A stretch of 64,000 bases of DNA from Chengkuizengella axinellae (GCF_030730905.1 NZ_JAVAMP010000001.1:1054001-1118000), one strand, 5' to 3'; shown: positions 1-9,765, counted from the first letter of the stretch. The notes: a model not told the origin generated them from the letters alone. Numbers and translations are program-made.

Positions 1-2
1 AT

Positions 3-104
3 CCTGAAGAAAGATTGTTAAAGGAATTATGGGATGTTGGTAATGAAGAAGAAAGAAAAACGATGTCAAAGTTGATGGTAAAATTGGTAGAAAATACAAC
101 ATAA
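3..104 (+). CDS. DUF3243 family protein, C-terminal end (partial)
   Basis: Only the last 33 codons are inside the window, ending at TAA 102-104. The residues (LLKELWDVGNEEE, then MVKLVENTT) resemble the C-terminus of the small DUF3243 family (B. subtilis YmfJ), and the next gene is the DUF3388 protein that follows ymfJ in Bacillus. The function of the family is unknown. The identification rests on a short tail plus synteny, so it is moderately sure. A strong terminator follows immediately. Confidence 0.6.
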   Translation, partial: PEERLLKELWDVGNEEERKTMSKLMVKLVENTT

Positions 105-107
105 ATG

Positions 108-133
108 AAATCCCCCACTTGGGGGATTTTTTA
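108..133 (+). terminator. Rho-independent terminator after the DUF3243 gene
   Basis: A GC-rich stem (AAATCCCCC / GGGGGATTT) with a short loop is followed by a T run. It lies 4 bases after the partial gene's stop codon. Confidence 0.85.
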
Positions 134-251
134 ATGGAAAAGCACCCTTTTTTTTGATAAAATAAAAAATGTAAGGAGATAAATCACCAAAGTATCTAAC
201 AACATTCATAATTTGTTCATAGTTTTATAATTGACAGGCAGGTGTATTTTT

Positions 252-1019
252 TTGGAATATAAAAAATGGTATATGGAATATAAAATACATAGAAATCGAC
301 CAGGATTATTAGGTGATATTGCCTCAATAATGGGAATGTTAAATTTTAACATATTAACTATTAATGGAGTAGAAGATTCTAACCGAGGCATGTTATTAGA
401 AACCAATGACGAGAATAAAATTGTAACGTTAAGAAATCTGATGGAAAATATTGATAATATTACATTAACTGCTTTGCGTCCACCTAAACTGGTAGATATT
501 CTTGCTGTTAGACATGGCCGATTCATTGAACGTGATGATTCGGAAGATCTTAAAACTTTTCGTTTTACGCGGGACGAATTAGGATTGCTTGTGGATTTCT
601 TAGGAGAGATTTTTAAGAGAGATGGCAATCAAATTATTGGATTAAGAGGGATGCCTAGAATCGGTAAAACGGAATCCATTATTGCAGGCAGTGTATGTTC
701 TAAAAAAAGATGGATCTTTTTATCTTCTACTTTGTTAAGGCAAACTGTTCGAAGTCAATTGTTGGAGGACGAATTAAATCCAAATAATATATTTATTATT
801 GATGGAATTGTGAGTACAATCCGTTCAAATGAGATGCATTACCATCTATTGCAGGAAGTAATGAGAATGCCATCAACCAAGGTGATTGAACATCCTGACA
901 TTTTTGTAAGAGAATCACAGTTTGATTATGATGACTTTAATTTCATTATTGAATTAAGAAATCATCCTGATGAAGAAATCGTAGTTGAGAATTTTACGAA
1001 TCCTTTGAGTGACTTTTAG
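252..1019 (+). CDS. DUF3388 family protein (YmfK-like)
   Basis: This is a 255-residue cytosolic protein of unknown function, syntenic with B. subtilis ymfK between ymfJ and the RodZ-like ymfM. The N-terminus (YMEYKIHRNRPGLLGDIASI) looks like an ACT-type fold. A later segment, GLRGMPRIGKTESI near residue 136, resembles a nucleotide-binding loop, so a P-loop role is possible but unproven. I chose TTG 252 because AGGCAGGTG lies 9-17 bases upstream and the encoded start LEYKKWYMEY matches the family's start. An in-frame TTG at 231 has no ribosome-binding site. Confidence 0.8.
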   Translation: MEYKKWYMEYKIHRNRPGLLGDIASIMGMLNFNILTINGVEDSNRGMLLETNDENKIVTLRNLMENIDNITLTALRPPKLVDILAVRHGRFIERDDSEDLKTFRFTRDELGLLVDFLGEIFKRDGNQIIGLRGMPRIGKTESIIAGSVCSKKRWIFLSSTLLRQTVRSQLLEDELNPNNIFIIDGIVSTIRSNEMHYHLLQEVMRMPSTKVIEHPDIFVRESQFDYDDFNFIIELRNHPDEEIVVENFTNPLSDF

Positions 1020-1062
1020 CTTTAAGTGCGAGTTTAACAAAATTTTAATAGGGGAGTGAAAC

Positions 1063-1998
1063 ATGTCTGAACTTGGTGAACTACTTAAGAAAGCTAGACT
1101 TGATAAGAATATCTCTTTAGATGAACTTCAAGAATTAACTAAGATACAAAAAAGATATTTAATTGCAATTGAGACAGGTGACTTCAATGCACTCCCTGGA
1201 CATTTTTATGTCAAAGCGTTTATTAAAAGCTATGCTGATTCAGTCGGAGTTGATCGTGATCACGTGATGCAATTGTATCAGAACGACGTACCGACAGCTG
1301 CTAATCCTGGACCTAATGTAAGGAATATTCGCAGGAAAAAAAGAAGTTTTATAAGTACTGAAAAATTGACCAAATGGGCTGCCGTTTTTTTAGTCATATG
1401 TTTTATTGGATTAATTTTTGCAATCATTTATTACTTCTTGATAAGTGAAGATAAAGATCAGAACTTACTTGATGAAAACCCAGCTCTTACTTCCAAGCTA
1501 GAGGATGAACTAGCAGGTTCTCAGAATAATCCTGATAGTCCCATCGTTGATATCCAAGATCCTGAACCTGAACCTGAACCAGTTCCAGAGCCTCCCCCAG
1601 AACCAGAAGTTACTTTAGTCACAAGTGAAGGTGACACAAATACCTACACTGTATCCAATTCCGAAAAGCTTCAAGTTGAGATTAAAATCTTGAACAGAAT
1701 ATGGATGCAGGTTAAAAAGAATAACATAGATGGAGAAGAAATCCATCAGCAGCTATTTGAAACAAATCAAATAAACGAAATATTCCCAATTGAATCTCAA
1801 GATTCATTATGGATTCGACTAGGGAACGCTAATAATGCTGAAATTACCGTAAATGGAACTGTGATTGAGCAGGACATTGCAAATCCATGGAACTTTCAAA
1901 TTAATTTGAAAAAATTTGACGAAAACCTAGAAGAAAATCCTGAGAGTGCTGCAGAATCCACGGATGAAAGCGCTAAAGAAGAAAATATAAATGAATAA
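1063..1998 (+). CDS. rodZ: RodZ-like helix-turn-helix membrane protein (YmfM family)
   Basis: A cytoplasmic Cro/RodZ-type helix-turn-helix domain (residues about 5-75, with ELGELLKKARLDKNISLDEL) is followed by a basic stretch and one transmembrane helix (about 105-128). An extracytoplasmic Pro/Glu linker (166-183) leads to a DUF4115-type beta domain (about 195-290). RodZ couples MreB filaments to the cell-wall elongation machinery. The length of 311 residues is normal. ATG 1063 has the ribosome-binding site GGGGAGTG. The Glu-rich C-terminus is probably disordered. Confidence 0.88.
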   Translation: MSELGELLKKARLDKNISLDELQELTKIQKRYLIAIETGDFNALPGHFYVKAFIKSYADSVGVDRDHVMQLYQNDVPTAANPGPNVRNIRRKKRSFISTEKLTKWAAVFLVICFIGLIFAIIYYFLISEDKDQNLLDENPALTSKLEDELAGSQNNPDSPIVDIQDPEPEPEPVPEPPPEPEVTLVTSEGDTNTYTVSNSEKLQVEIKILNRIWMQVKKNNIDGEEIHQQLFETNQINEIFPIESQDSLWIRLGNANNAEITVNGTVIEQDIANPWNFQINLKKFDENLEENPESAAESTDESAKEENINE

Positions 1999-2003
1999 TC
2001 ATT

Positions 2004-2038
2004 AAAAAGGCAGACTTGCATATAGTTTGCCTTTTTTG
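2004..2038 (+). terminator. Terminator after rodZ
   Basis: AAAAAGGCAGACT pairs with AGTTTGCCTTTTT (one G-U wobble) around a short loop, ending in a T run. Confidence 0.8.
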
Positions 2039-2095
2039 TAGTATAAAAAGGTAAAAATTTCTATAGGTGATGATTGTTGGAAAGGGGTAAGTATT

Positions 2096-2587
2096 ATGGC
2101 TTCAGAATATTCATTTGATATTGTATCTAAGGTCGATCTGCAAGAATTAAGCAATGCAATCCATCAAGCAGAGAGGGAAATTCAAACTAGATTTGATTTT
2201 AAGGGAAGTAAAAGTGAGATTTCATTAAATGGTGAAGAAGTGACCGTCATTTCTGATGATGATTACAAACTACAAAGTGTCTTAGATATTTTAAAAACAA
2301 AGATGGTAAAAAGAAACGTTTCCGTTAAAAATTTGGAGTATGGTAAAGTCGAAGCTGCTGCTTCAAGTACAGTTAGGCAAAACATAAAGGTAAAACAAGG
2401 AATAGATCAAGATAATAGTAAAAAAATTAGAAAAATGATTCAGGATGAAAAACTCAAAGTAAAAACACAAGTACAAGGTGAACAAATTAGAGTGACCGGC
2501 AAGAATAAGGATGATTTGCAGAAAGTCATAAAAATGTTGAATGAGGCTGAATTAACGATTGAACTTCAATTTATAAACATGAGATAG
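2096..2587 (+). CDS. yajQ: YajQ family nucleotide/c-di-GMP-binding protein
   Basis: The 163-residue protein has the family signature throughout, from EYSFDIVSKVDLQELSNAI to the C-terminal LTIELQFINMR. YajQ proteins consist of two RRM-like ferredoxin folds; in some bacteria they bind cyclic di-GMP and act as transcription co-regulators, and others bind RNA or tRNA. No catalytic residues are expected. It starts at ATG 2096 behind GAAAGGGG and stands alone between a terminator and the rimO promoter. The physiological ligand here is unknown. Confidence 0.9.
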   Translation: MASEYSFDIVSKVDLQELSNAIHQAEREIQTRFDFKGSKSEISLNGEEVTVISDDDYKLQSVLDILKTKMVKRNVSVKNLEYGKVEAAASSTVRQNIKVKQGIDQDNSKKIRKMIQDEKLKVKTQVQGEQIRVTGKNKDDLQKVIKMLNEAELTIELQFINMR

Positions 2588-2647
2588 AATTTAAAACACA
2601 GCTCCTACAAACTGGAATAAACTGTATTCTGGAGGGTTATTTTATTT

Positions 2648-2676
2648 TTGACAGCCTAATATGCATGTATTATACT
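2648..2676 (+). promoter_or_regulatory. SigA promoter of the rimO-pgsA operon
   Basis: A perfect -35 TTGACA (2648-2653), a 17-base spacer, and a near-perfect -10 TATACT (2671-2676) lie about 40 bases before rimO. Confidence 0.85.
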
Positions 2677-2717
2677 TGTTAAGAATAAAATGCACATATA
2701 TTTGGAGGCGCTATTGA

Positions 2718-4046
2718 ATGAGTGAAAAAGTCAAACTAGTGACTCTTGGCTGTGAAAAAAATTTAGTGGATTCAGAAATCATGTCCGGTTTAATTCACGA
2801 ACGAGGATACTCCATTACGGAAGATCAAAATGATGCAACCGTCATTATTGTGAATACATGTGGTTTTATAGATGCGGCTAAAGAAGAATCAGTAAACACG
2901 ATCTTAGATCTTTCTGATCTAAAAACTACGGCTAGCCTAAAAGCTTTAATTGTTTCAGGTTGTTTAACACAAAGATACAAAGAAGAATTGATGCAAGAAA
3001 TGCCAGAAATTGATGGCATTGTAGGTACTGGTGATTTTGATAAGATTAATCAAATCATAGACGAAGCCTTGGAAGGGAATAAACCTGCATATGTAGGCAA
3101 TCCTATTTTCAATTATGAAACAGCATTGCCACGCAAAGTAACAACTCCTAGATATACAGCTTATGTAAAAATCGCAGAGGGCTGTGATAATGCTTGTACT
3201 TTTTGCAGTATTCCTATTATGAGAGGTGCATTTAGAAGCCGAAGTATAGAGTCTGTTTTAGCAGAAGTTGAACAGTTAGCTGAGCAGGGTGTAAAAGAAA
3301 TTAGCCTAATTGCGCAGGATTCTACCAACTATGGTACAGATCTTTATGATCAATTTATGCTTCCGACATTGTTAAATCAGGTAAGTGAAGTTAAAGGTAT
3401 CGAATGGGTTCGATTGCATTATGCTTATCCTGGTTTTTTTACGGACGAATTAATCGATACAATCGCTAAAAATCCTAAAATATGTAAATACATTGATATG
3501 CCTTTACAACACAGTGAAGATCAGATTTTAAAAAGAATGAGAAGACCAGGCAGACAAACGGATACAAGGGCACTGATTAAAAAGATTCGTGAACGAATAC
3601 CAGAAGTTTCCTTGAGAACTTCTTTGATTGTTGGTTTTCCTGGGGAAACGGAAGAGGATTTTCAAAAACTATGTGATTTTGTGAAGGAAATCAAATTTGA
3701 TCGTTTGGGTGTATTTACTTATTCTCAGGAACAGGATACACCTGCTTCTAGATTACCTGATCAACTTCCTGAAGATGTCAAAGAGCGAAGATCCAACATA
3801 TTAATGGAAATACAAAGGGAGATTTCAAAAGAACAGAACAATAAACATATTGGTAAAATATTAGATGTTCTAATTGAAAGATACGATGGAAGAAATGATG
3901 TGTATATTGGACGTTCTCAATATGATGCACCAGAAATAGATGGAGAAGTATTTGTGTCGAACATAAAAGCTGACATTGGAGCAGTATACCCAGTTCGTAT
4001 TACTCACTCTATTGAATATGACTTAACAGGGGAGGGGAATCTATGA
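2718..4046 (+). CDS. rimO: Ribosomal protein S12 methylthiotransferase RimO
   Basis: RimO is a radical-SAM enzyme that methylthiolates the conserved Asp of ribosomal protein S12. The N-terminal UPF0004 domain carries three cluster cysteines (C12 in LGCEKN, C48 in NTCGF, C82 in SGCL). The radical-SAM cluster motif CDNACTFC is at about residues 155-162, and a C-terminal TRAM domain ends the 442-residue protein. RimO-type LGCEKNLVDSE and GRSQYDAPEIDG separate it from MiaB. ATG 2718 follows TTGGAGGCG. The stop overlaps the pgsA start (ATGA), so translation is probably coupled. Confidence 0.95.
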   Translation: MSEKVKLVTLGCEKNLVDSEIMSGLIHERGYSITEDQNDATVIIVNTCGFIDAAKEESVNTILDLSDLKTTASLKALIVSGCLTQRYKEELMQEMPEIDGIVGTGDFDKINQIIDEALEGNKPAYVGNPIFNYETALPRKVTTPRYTAYVKIAEGCDNACTFCSIPIMRGAFRSRSIESVLAEVEQLAEQGVKEISLIAQDSTNYGTDLYDQFMLPTLLNQVSEVKGIEWVRLHYAYPGFFTDELIDTIAKNPKICKYIDMPLQHSEDQILKRMRRPGRQTDTRALIKKIRERIPEVSLRTSLIVGFPGETEEDFQKLCDFVKEIKFDRLGVFTYSQEQDTPASRLPDQLPEDVKERRSNILMEIQREISKEQNNKHIGKILDVLIERYDGRNDVYIGRSQYDAPEIDGEVFVSNIKADIGAVYPVRITHSIEYDLTGEGNL

Positions 4047-4630
4047 ACTTAGCCAATCGCATAACTTTGGCCAGGATTTTTTTGGTACCAATCATTATGT
4101 TCTTTTTATTGGTTAACTTAGATTTTCCACCTTTAGAATTTGCACAATTTGAAATAACTTACAGCCAAATCATTGCTACATTGATTTTTATTATTGCAGC
4201 AAGTACAGATGGATTAGATGGGTATATTGCACGTAAAAGGAAGATTGTATCAAATTTAGGCAAGTTATTGGATCCGTTAGCAGATAAGCTATTAGTTGCT
4301 GCTGTCTTAATTTCATTAGTAGATATGGAAAAACTAGATGCTTGGATTGCTATTGTCATTATTAGTCGTGAGTTTGCAGTGACTGGATTAAGACAAGTAG
4401 CACTATTGGATGGAAAAGTTGTGGCTGCAAGTAAATGGGGAAAATGGAAAACAGCTTCTCAGATTACAGCTATTATCGCATTGTTATTAAATAACTTTCC
4501 ATTTACGTTCATAGGAATTCCATTTGATCTTATTGCTAGTTGGGTTGCTGTTATCATTACTGTTTATTCAGGTATTGATTATTTCGTAAAAAATAAATCT
4601 ATCTTACATTTTTCAACAAATAAACAATAG
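4043..4630 (+). CDS. pgsA: CDP-diacylglycerol-glycerol-3-phosphate 3-phosphatidyltransferase
   Basis: PgsA makes phosphatidylglycerol-phosphate, the committed step to phosphatidylglycerol and cardiolipin. The CDP-alcohol phosphotransferase signature DG(x)2AR(x)8G(x)3D(x)3D is seen as DGLDGYIARKR...GKLLDPLADK near residues 56-83. About five hydrophobic membrane helices are visible in 195 residues, the usual size. Its ATG overlaps the rimO stop by four bases. A terminator hairpin incorporates the 3' end of the gene. Confidence 0.95.
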   Translation: MNLANRITLARIFLVPIIMFFLLVNLDFPPLEFAQFEITYSQIIATLIFIIAASTDGLDGYIARKRKIVSNLGKLLDPLADKLLVAAVLISLVDMEKLDAWIAIVIISREFAVTGLRQVALLDGKVVAASKWGKWKTASQITAIIALLLNNFPFTFIGIPFDLIASWVAVIITVYSGIDYFVKNKSILHFSTNKQ

Positions 4631-4660
4631 GCCAGTTTTACTGCCTGTTGTTTTTGTTTT
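4622..4660 (+). terminator. Terminator after pgsA
   Basis: AACAATAGGC pairs with GCCTGTTGTT (one wobble), followed by TTTGTTTT. The hairpin overlaps the pgsA stop codon and precedes the cinA ribosome-binding site. Confidence 0.7.
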
Positions 4661-4674
4661 AGGAGGAGCATTGC

Positions 4675-5925
4675 ATGAAAGCTGAAATCATTGCTGTTGG
4701 TACAGAAATTTTATTAGGGCAAATCGTAAATACAAATGCGCAATATTTATCAGAAGGACTAGCTCAACTAGGCATTGATGTGTATTTTCAAACCGTAGTA
4801 GGAGATAACAAACAAAGAATATATGATGTTCTAAAAACGGCACATCAACGTGCAGATCTAATTATTTGTTGTGGTGGACTTGGACCGACACAAGACGATT
4901 TGACAAAGGATATTTTTGCTGACTTTGTTGGAAAGCCGATGTATGTTCATGAGCCTTCTATGGAAAAAATGGTTCAATTATTTCAACAACGCGGGATAGA
5001 AATGACAGACAATAATATTAAACAAGCACATATTGTACCTGATTGTGAACCTTTGAAGAATGATACTGGGCTTGCAGTGGGTCTTGCTTTAACTCATAAT
5101 CAACATCATTACATATTATTACCTGGTCCTCCTAGGGAGTTGAAGCCGATGTTTGAGCGTTATGCAGTACCTTGGCTGAAATCCCTCATAGGTGAGAAAC
5201 TTCCATTGTATTCAAAGTACTTGAAATTTGCAGGAATCGGAGAATCTATATTAGAAGACCGACTAAAAGATTTAATGGAACAGCAAAAAGATCCTTCTAT
5301 TGCTCCTTATGCTAAGGAAGGGGAAGTTTTAATTCGACTGACAACAAAAGCAGAGTCTGAACAGAAAGCCTATGAAAAAATGCAGTCAGTAGAGCAGGAG
5401 ATTATGAATCGAGTTGGGAAATATCTTTATGCATCGGAGAATATTAGCTTTGAACAAGCTTTGATTAGTAAATTGGAATCTTTGGGTCTTAGTTTATCTG
5501 TTGCCGAGAGCTGTACTGGGGGGAAGCTTAGCGAACTCTTAACAAGTGTTCCAGGCAGTTCTTTAGTTTATAAAGGCGGTATTATTTGCTATAGCAATCA
5601 ATTAAAGAATAAAGTGTTACACGTTCCTATGGAGGTCTTAGAAGGTGAAGGAGCTCCAGGAGCAATCAGCTCAGAATCTGCAGCATTATTAGCAGAAAAC
5701 TTAAATCAACTCACGGATACAGACTGGTCTATTTCAATTACTGGCGTTGCAGGACCTACAATATCCGAAGGTAAACCTGTGGGACTGATCTATATAGGGA
5801 TCAAGCAAAAAGGACGTCCTGCTGAAGTAAAGAAAATACAATTGCCAGGTAGTCGTGAGATGGTGCAACTAAGATCTGCCAAATATGCGTTGTATCAATT
5901 ATGGAAGAAAATAAGGGAAATATAA
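4675..5925 (+). CDS. cinA: CinA: competence/damage-inducible protein, NMN amidohydrolase
   Basis: The protein joins an N-terminal MoaB/MogA-like molybdopterin-binding domain (AVGTEILLGQIVNTNAQ; CCGGLGPTQDDLTKD, residues about 1-170) to a C-terminal CinA/PncC domain (about 255-410, VAESCTGGKLSELLT and SITGVAGP). The family's C-terminal domain deamidates nicotinamide mononucleotide; the N-terminal part resembles ADP-ribose pyrophosphatases. Its position directly before recA matches Bacillus and Streptococcus. ATG 4675 follows AGGAGGAG. Length is 416 residues, as usual. Confidence 0.95.
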   Translation: MKAEIIAVGTEILLGQIVNTNAQYLSEGLAQLGIDVYFQTVVGDNKQRIYDVLKTAHQRADLIICCGGLGPTQDDLTKDIFADFVGKPMYVHEPSMEKMVQLFQQRGIEMTDNNIKQAHIVPDCEPLKNDTGLAVGLALTHNQHHYILLPGPPRELKPMFERYAVPWLKSLIGEKLPLYSKYLKFAGIGESILEDRLKDLMEQQKDPSIAPYAKEGEVLIRLTTKAESEQKAYEKMQSVEQEIMNRVGKYLYASENISFEQALISKLESLGLSLSVAESCTGGKLSELLTSVPGSSLVYKGGIICYSNQLKNKVLHVPMEVLEGEGAPGAISSESAALLAENLNQLTDTDWSISITGVAGPTISEGKPVGLIYIGIKQKGRPAEVKKIQLPGSREMVQLRSAKYALYQLWKKIREI

Positions 5926-6057
5926 CAGAATGATATTTCCCAGGCAAGCGCATGAAATGATGCGAAAACCTTTGTTTCGACATGAAAATACATCGTTGGA
6001 ACGACAATAAACTCTTGTTTCTTATTTTGGTTTCAGATATAATATTCATATCGGAAG

Positions 6058-6096
6058 CACCGTAACGAAGATTTTTCTTTGTTGCGGTTTTTTAAA
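6058..6096 (+). terminator. Terminator between cinA and recA
   Basis: ACCGTAACGAAG pairs with CTTTGTTGCGGT with wobbles, followed by seven T. It separates cinA transcription from the SOS-regulated recA promoter. Confidence 0.75.
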
Positions 6097-6106
6097 AAAC
6101 TTCAAT

Positions 6107-6120
6107 CGAATATATGTTCG
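6107..6120 (+). promoter_or_regulatory. DinR/LexA (SOS) operator of recA
   Basis: CGAATATATGTTCG matches the Gram-positive SOS box CGAAC-N4-GTTCG at all but one position. It lies just upstream of the recA -35 element, so recA should be damage-inducible. Confidence 0.85.
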
Positions 6121-6129
6121 AAAAAATGC

Positions 6130-6158
6130 TTGGCAAGAACATAAAAACAAGGTATTAT
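6130..6158 (+). promoter_or_regulatory. recA promoter
   Basis: -35 TTGGCA (6130-6135), a 17-base spacer and -10 TATTAT (6153-6158) lie 10 bases downstream of the SOS box. Confidence 0.75.
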
Positions 6159-6193
6159 ATGAGTATAAAGATGAAAAAAAGGAAGTGAGTTCT

Positions 6194-7246
6194 TTGACAG
6201 ATCGTCGCGCTGCTTTAGATATGGCATTACGTCAAATAGAAAAACAATTCGGTAAAGGTTCCGTTATGAAATTAGGCGAATCTACTGGCACTCAAGTAGA
6301 AACGGTTTCAAGTGGAGCGTTAGCATTAGACATAGCGTTAGGAATAGGTGGCTTCCCTCGTGGAAGAATTATAGAAATCTTTGGACCTGAATCTTCTGGT
6401 AAAACTACTGTAGCTCTGCATGCTATAGCTGAAGCTCAAAAAGCAGGTGGACAAGCAGCATTTATTGATGCTGAACATGCACTTGACCCTGTTTATGCTA
6501 AAAAATTAGGTGTGAATATTGATGAAATGTTGTTATCACAGCCTGATACAGGTGAACAAGCATTAGAAATTGCGGAAGCATTGGTTCGAAGTGGAGCCAT
6601 AGATATTATTGTTGTCGATTCTGTTGCTGCTTTAGTACCAAAAGCAGAGATAGAAGGCGAAATGGGAGATTCACATGTAGGGCTTCAAGCGCGCTTGATG
6701 TCCCAGGCTTTGAGAAAACTGTCAGGAGCTATTAGTAAATCAAAAACGATTGCAATATTTATAAATCAGTTGAGGGAAAAAGTAGGTGTGATGTTCGGAA
6801 ATCCGGAAACAACACCTGGAGGAAGAGCACTGAAGTTTTATTCTTCTGTCAGACTTGATGTGAGACGCATAGAGACGCTTAAGCAAGGTAATGATATGGT
6901 AGGGAATCGAACACGTATAAAAGTAGTGAAAAACAAAGTAGCCCCTCCATTTAAACAAGCAGAGGTCGATATCATGTATGGCGAAGGGATTTCTCGTGAG
7001 GGAAGTATGGTTGACATCGGTACAGAATTGGATATCGTTAATAAAAGCGGAGCTTGGTATTCTTATGAAGGTGAGAGACTAGGACAAGGTAGAGAGAATG
7101 CAAAACAATTTTTAAAAGATAGTGTAGAACTTGCAGAAGAGATTGAAACAAAAATAAGGATAGCTACTGATTTGCTTCCGGATAAAGAGGAAGCAAAAGA
7201 TGTTAAAGGTAACAAGGAAGAAGCTCCTTTAGCAACAAATGAATAA
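6194..7246 (+). CDS. recA: Recombinase RecA
   Basis: RecA forms filaments on single-stranded DNA, catalyses strand exchange and triggers LexA self-cleavage. The Walker A motif GPESSGKTT (about residues 64-72), the FIDAEHALD and [11 protein letters not shown] segments and the L2 loop region ([22 protein letters not shown]) are intact. I chose TTG 6194 (encoding [12 protein letters not shown], the family's usual start) rather than GTG 6185, because the ribosome-binding site GGAAGTGAG overlaps the GTG. The protein is 350 residues. Regulation is by the SOS box just upstream. Confidence 0.97.
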   Translation: MTDRRAALDMALRQIEKQFGKGSVMKLGESTGTQVETVSSGALALDIALGIGGFPRGRIIEIFGPESSGKTTVALHAIAEAQKAGGQAAFIDAEHALDPVYAKKLGVNIDEMLLSQPDTGEQALEIAEALVRSGAIDIIVVDSVAALVPKAEIEGEMGDSHVGLQARLMSQALRKLSGAISKSKTIAIFINQLREKVGVMFGNPETTPGGRALKFYSSVRLDVRRIETLKQGNDMVGNRTRIKVVKNKVAPPFKQAEVDIMYGEGISREGSMVDIGTELDIVNKSGAWYSYEGERLGQGRENAKQFLKDSVELAEEIETKIRIATDLLPDKEEAKDVKGNKEEAPLATNE

Positions 7247-7275
7247 TCTGTTGTGATCCTGAACGAATATCACTT

Positions 7276-7304
7276 GTAAAGCACCTTCCATGAAGGTGCT
7301 TTAC
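7276..7304 (+). terminator. Hairpin between recA and recX
   Basis: GTAAAGCACCTT pairs perfectly with AAGGTGCTTTAC. The T run is very short, so it may attenuate rather than fully stop transcription into recX. Confidence 0.6.
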
Positions 7305-7330
7305 TTTCATATATTAGGAGAGAAGATAGA

Positions 7331-7987
7331 ATGACTACAGATTCTGCTGAAAATATGATTACCTTGGTTGAAAAACAAAAGAATAATCAAAATCGATACA
7401 ATATTTACGTAAATGACCAATATGTATTTTCTGTTCATGAAGACATTCTGGTAAAACATCGTTTGCTTAAAGGTGAAGAGATAAACCAAACTAAAATGAA
7501 AAAAATCATAGAAGACGAGGAGACACAAATAGCCTATCGCCATGCGATTAGAATGATTTCTAGGAAACCCAAGTCAAGATATGAATTGAAGAAAAAGTTA
7601 ATAGAAAAAGGTTACGAGGAAAGTCTTATTCATTCCGCATTAGATCAGTTAGAAAAAGAAAAATATATTGATGATTATAGCTACGCGGTTACCTTAGCAA
7701 ATTATCGCATTAAGTACCAAAGGAAAGGTTTGAAGTGGATTGAACAAGAGTTGTCTCAAAAAGGAATCGAGAAAATGACAATTGCAAAAGTCACTGAAGA
7801 AGTTGACAAAGAAAGTGAATATAAAGCGGCTTATCACTTAGCTCAAAAAAGGTGGGAAAGGCACGATGGGGATACCATTCAAAAAAAATCTAAAATAAGT
7901 TCCTTTCTAATGAGAAGAGGATTTGAGTATTCTTTAATACGGAAAGTATTGCAGCAAATTGAAGAAGATGAAAGCCAAGAATGGTAG
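7331..7987 (+). CDS. recX: Regulatory protein RecX
   Basis: RecX binds in the groove of RecA filaments and modulates them. The 218-residue length and the repeated three-helix units (AIRMISRKPKSRYELKKKLIEKGY; LDQLEKEKYIDDYSYA; WIEQELSQKGIEK; ISSFLMRRGFEYSLIRKVL) are typical of the longer Firmicute form. It lies directly behind recA, separated by a weak hairpin, so some co-transcription is likely. ATG 7331 follows TAGGAGAGAAG. Confidence 0.92.
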   Translation: MTTDSAENMITLVEKQKNNQNRYNIYVNDQYVFSVHEDILVKHRLLKGEEINQTKMKKIIEDEETQIAYRHAIRMISRKPKSRYELKKKLIEKGYEESLIHSALDQLEKEKYIDDYSYAVTLANYRIKYQRKGLKWIEQELSQKGIEKMTIAKVTEEVDKESEYKAAYHLAQKRWERHDGDTIQKKSKISSFLMRRGFEYSLIRKVLQQIEEDESQEW

Positions 7988-8002
7988 AATTACATTCATA
8001 AC

Positions 8003-8032
8003 TTGACAACCTTAATTTATTAAAGATAAAAT
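8003..8032 (+). promoter_or_regulatory. Promoter of rny
   Basis: -35 TTGACA (8003-8008), an 18-base spacer, and -10 TAAAAT (8027-8032). It leaves a leader of about 150 bases before rny with no recognisable riboswitch. Confidence 0.65.
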
Positions 8033-8186
8033 ATTCATGTATATTCACCTATTTTTTTTCGCCAATTTTTATCAACATTCTGCCAAGTTTGAAAAACAAT
8101 GATTAAATGAAAAAGTAAAAACGGATTAAAAAACCATATTATCCCAGGCTAACCCTTGGAGTTTTGTCAACGAGGAGGTGAAATGT

Positions 8187-9728
8187 ATGGATCCCATCTT
8201 GACTGTCGTTCTCGTTGTTGGTGTTGGTCTAATGTGCTTCTTTATTGGTTATTTTATTCGCAAATCTCTTGCGGAAGCTAAGATCACTAGTGCTGAACAT
8301 GCGGCTGAACAAATTGTTTCAAATGCGAAAAAAGATGCTGAAGCACTTAAAAAGGAAAATATATTAGAAGCTAAAGATGAAGCACACAAAATCCGAATCG
8401 AAGCTGAAAAAGACATTCGTGACCGTCGAAATGAAGTACAACGACTAGAAAGACGATTGTTGCAAAAAGAGGAATCGCTGGATAAAAAAATAGAATCTTT
8501 TGAGCGTAAGGAAGAAAAGATTGCCAACAAGGAGAAACAAATTGATGAAAGACAGGCACAAATTCAACTAATTCATGATAAACAAGTTTCTGAATTAGAG
8601 CGGATATCAAATCTTACCTTAACTGAGGCCAAAGACATTATATTAAATCGAGTTGAGCAGGAAACTCGACATGAAACAGCACAGCTTGTCAAAGAAATCG
8701 AACAAAGAGCGAAAGAAGAAGCGGATAAAAAAGCGAAAGATATCATTTCCCTTGCTATCCAAAGATGTGCTGCTGATCATGTTGCTGAAACTACAGTTTC
8801 CGTTGTCTCACTTCCTAATGAAGAAATGAAGGGTAGAATCATTGGACGAGAAGGCCGTAATATAAGAGCTTTAGAAACATTAACTGGTATTGATTTAATT
8901 ATCGATGATACTCCTGAAGCAGTTATATTGTCTGGATTTGACCCAATCAGAAGAGAAATTGCTAGAACATCATTAGAAAAGTTAGTGGCTGATGGAAGAA
9001 TTCATCCAGCTCGAATCGAAGAAATGGTCGAAAAATCAAGAAAAGAAGTGGATGAACGTATTCGTGAATACGGTGAGCAAGCTACATTTGAAGCTGGAGT
9101 TCACGGTTTGCACCCAGATTTAATAAAGATATTAGGACGCTTAAAATTCCGATCAAGTTATGGTCAAAATGTGTTAAGACATTCATTAGAAGTAGCTTAT
9201 TTAGCTGGTCTAATGGCTGGCGAACTAGGAGAAGATATTACTTTGGCAAAACGTGCTGGACTTTTACACGATATAGGAAAAGCGTTAGATCATGAAGTAG
9301 AAGGATCTCATGTTGAAATTGGTGTAGAACTAGCGAAGAAATATAAAGAACATCCTGTAGTTATTAATAGTATCGCTTCACACCACGGTGATTGTGAAGC
9401 AACTTCAGTCATCTCCATGTTAGTTGGTGCGGCAGATGCGCTTTCTGCAGCAAGACCTGGAGCAAGAAGAGAAACATTGGAGACTTATATCAAACGTTTA
9501 GAGAAGTTGGAAGAAATCTCTGAATCATTTGATGGAGTTGAAAAGTCTTATGCGATTCAGGCAGGTAGAGAAATAAGAGTGATGGTTCATCCTGAACAAG
9601 TGGATGATGTTGAAGCATATCGACTAGCTCGCTCTATCACGACTCAAATTGAAGATGAATTAGAATACCCTGGTCATATTAAGGTGACCGTTATTCGAGA
9701 AACAAGAGCTGTTGAATACGCTAAATAG
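8187..9728 (+). CDS. rny: Ribonuclease Y
   Basis: RNase Y is the membrane-anchored endoribonuclease that initiates mRNA decay in many Firmicutes. One N-terminal transmembrane helix (about 5-25) is followed by a long charged coiled coil (about 30-190), a KH domain ([15 protein letters not shown], about 215-280) and an HD domain with HDIGK near residue 360 and SHHGD after it. ATG 8187 is preferred because GTG 8178 lies inside the ribosome-binding site GAGGAGGTG. The length of 513 residues is normal. A terminator follows. Confidence 0.96.
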   Translation: MDPILTVVLVVGVGLMCFFIGYFIRKSLAEAKITSAEHAAEQIVSNAKKDAEALKKENILEAKDEAHKIRIEAEKDIRDRRNEVQRLERRLLQKEESLDKKIESFERKEEKIANKEKQIDERQAQIQLIHDKQVSELERISNLTLTEAKDIILNRVEQETRHETAQLVKEIEQRAKEEADKKAKDIISLAIQRCAADHVAETTVSVVSLPNEEMKGRIIGREGRNIRALETLTGIDLIIDDTPEAVILSGFDPIRREIARTSLEKLVADGRIHPARIEEMVEKSRKEVDERIREYGEQATFEAGVHGLHPDLIKILGRLKFRSSYGQNVLRHSLEVAYLAGLMAGELGEDITLAKRAGLLHDIGKALDHEVEGSHVEIGVELAKKYKEHPVVINSIASHHGDCEATSVISMLVGAADALSAARPGARRETLETYIKRLEKLEEISESFDGVEKSYAIQAGREIRVMVHPEQVDDVEAYRLARSITTQIEDELEYPGHIKVTVIRETRAVEYAK

Positions 9729-9737
9729 GATGATATT

Positions 9738-9765
9738 AAAAGTGGCTTATATAAGCCACTTTTAT
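9738..9765 (+). terminator. Terminator after rny
   Basis: AAAAGTGGCTTAT pairs perfectly with ATAAGCCACTTTT. It ends in a short T run. Confidence 0.75.

Noticed and set aside
6015-6043. A perfect TATAAT upstream of the cinA-recA terminator
   Set aside because: Its -35 is poor (TTGTTT), and a transcript would meet the terminator at 6058 almost at once. The promoter at 6130-6158 beside the SOS box explains recA better.
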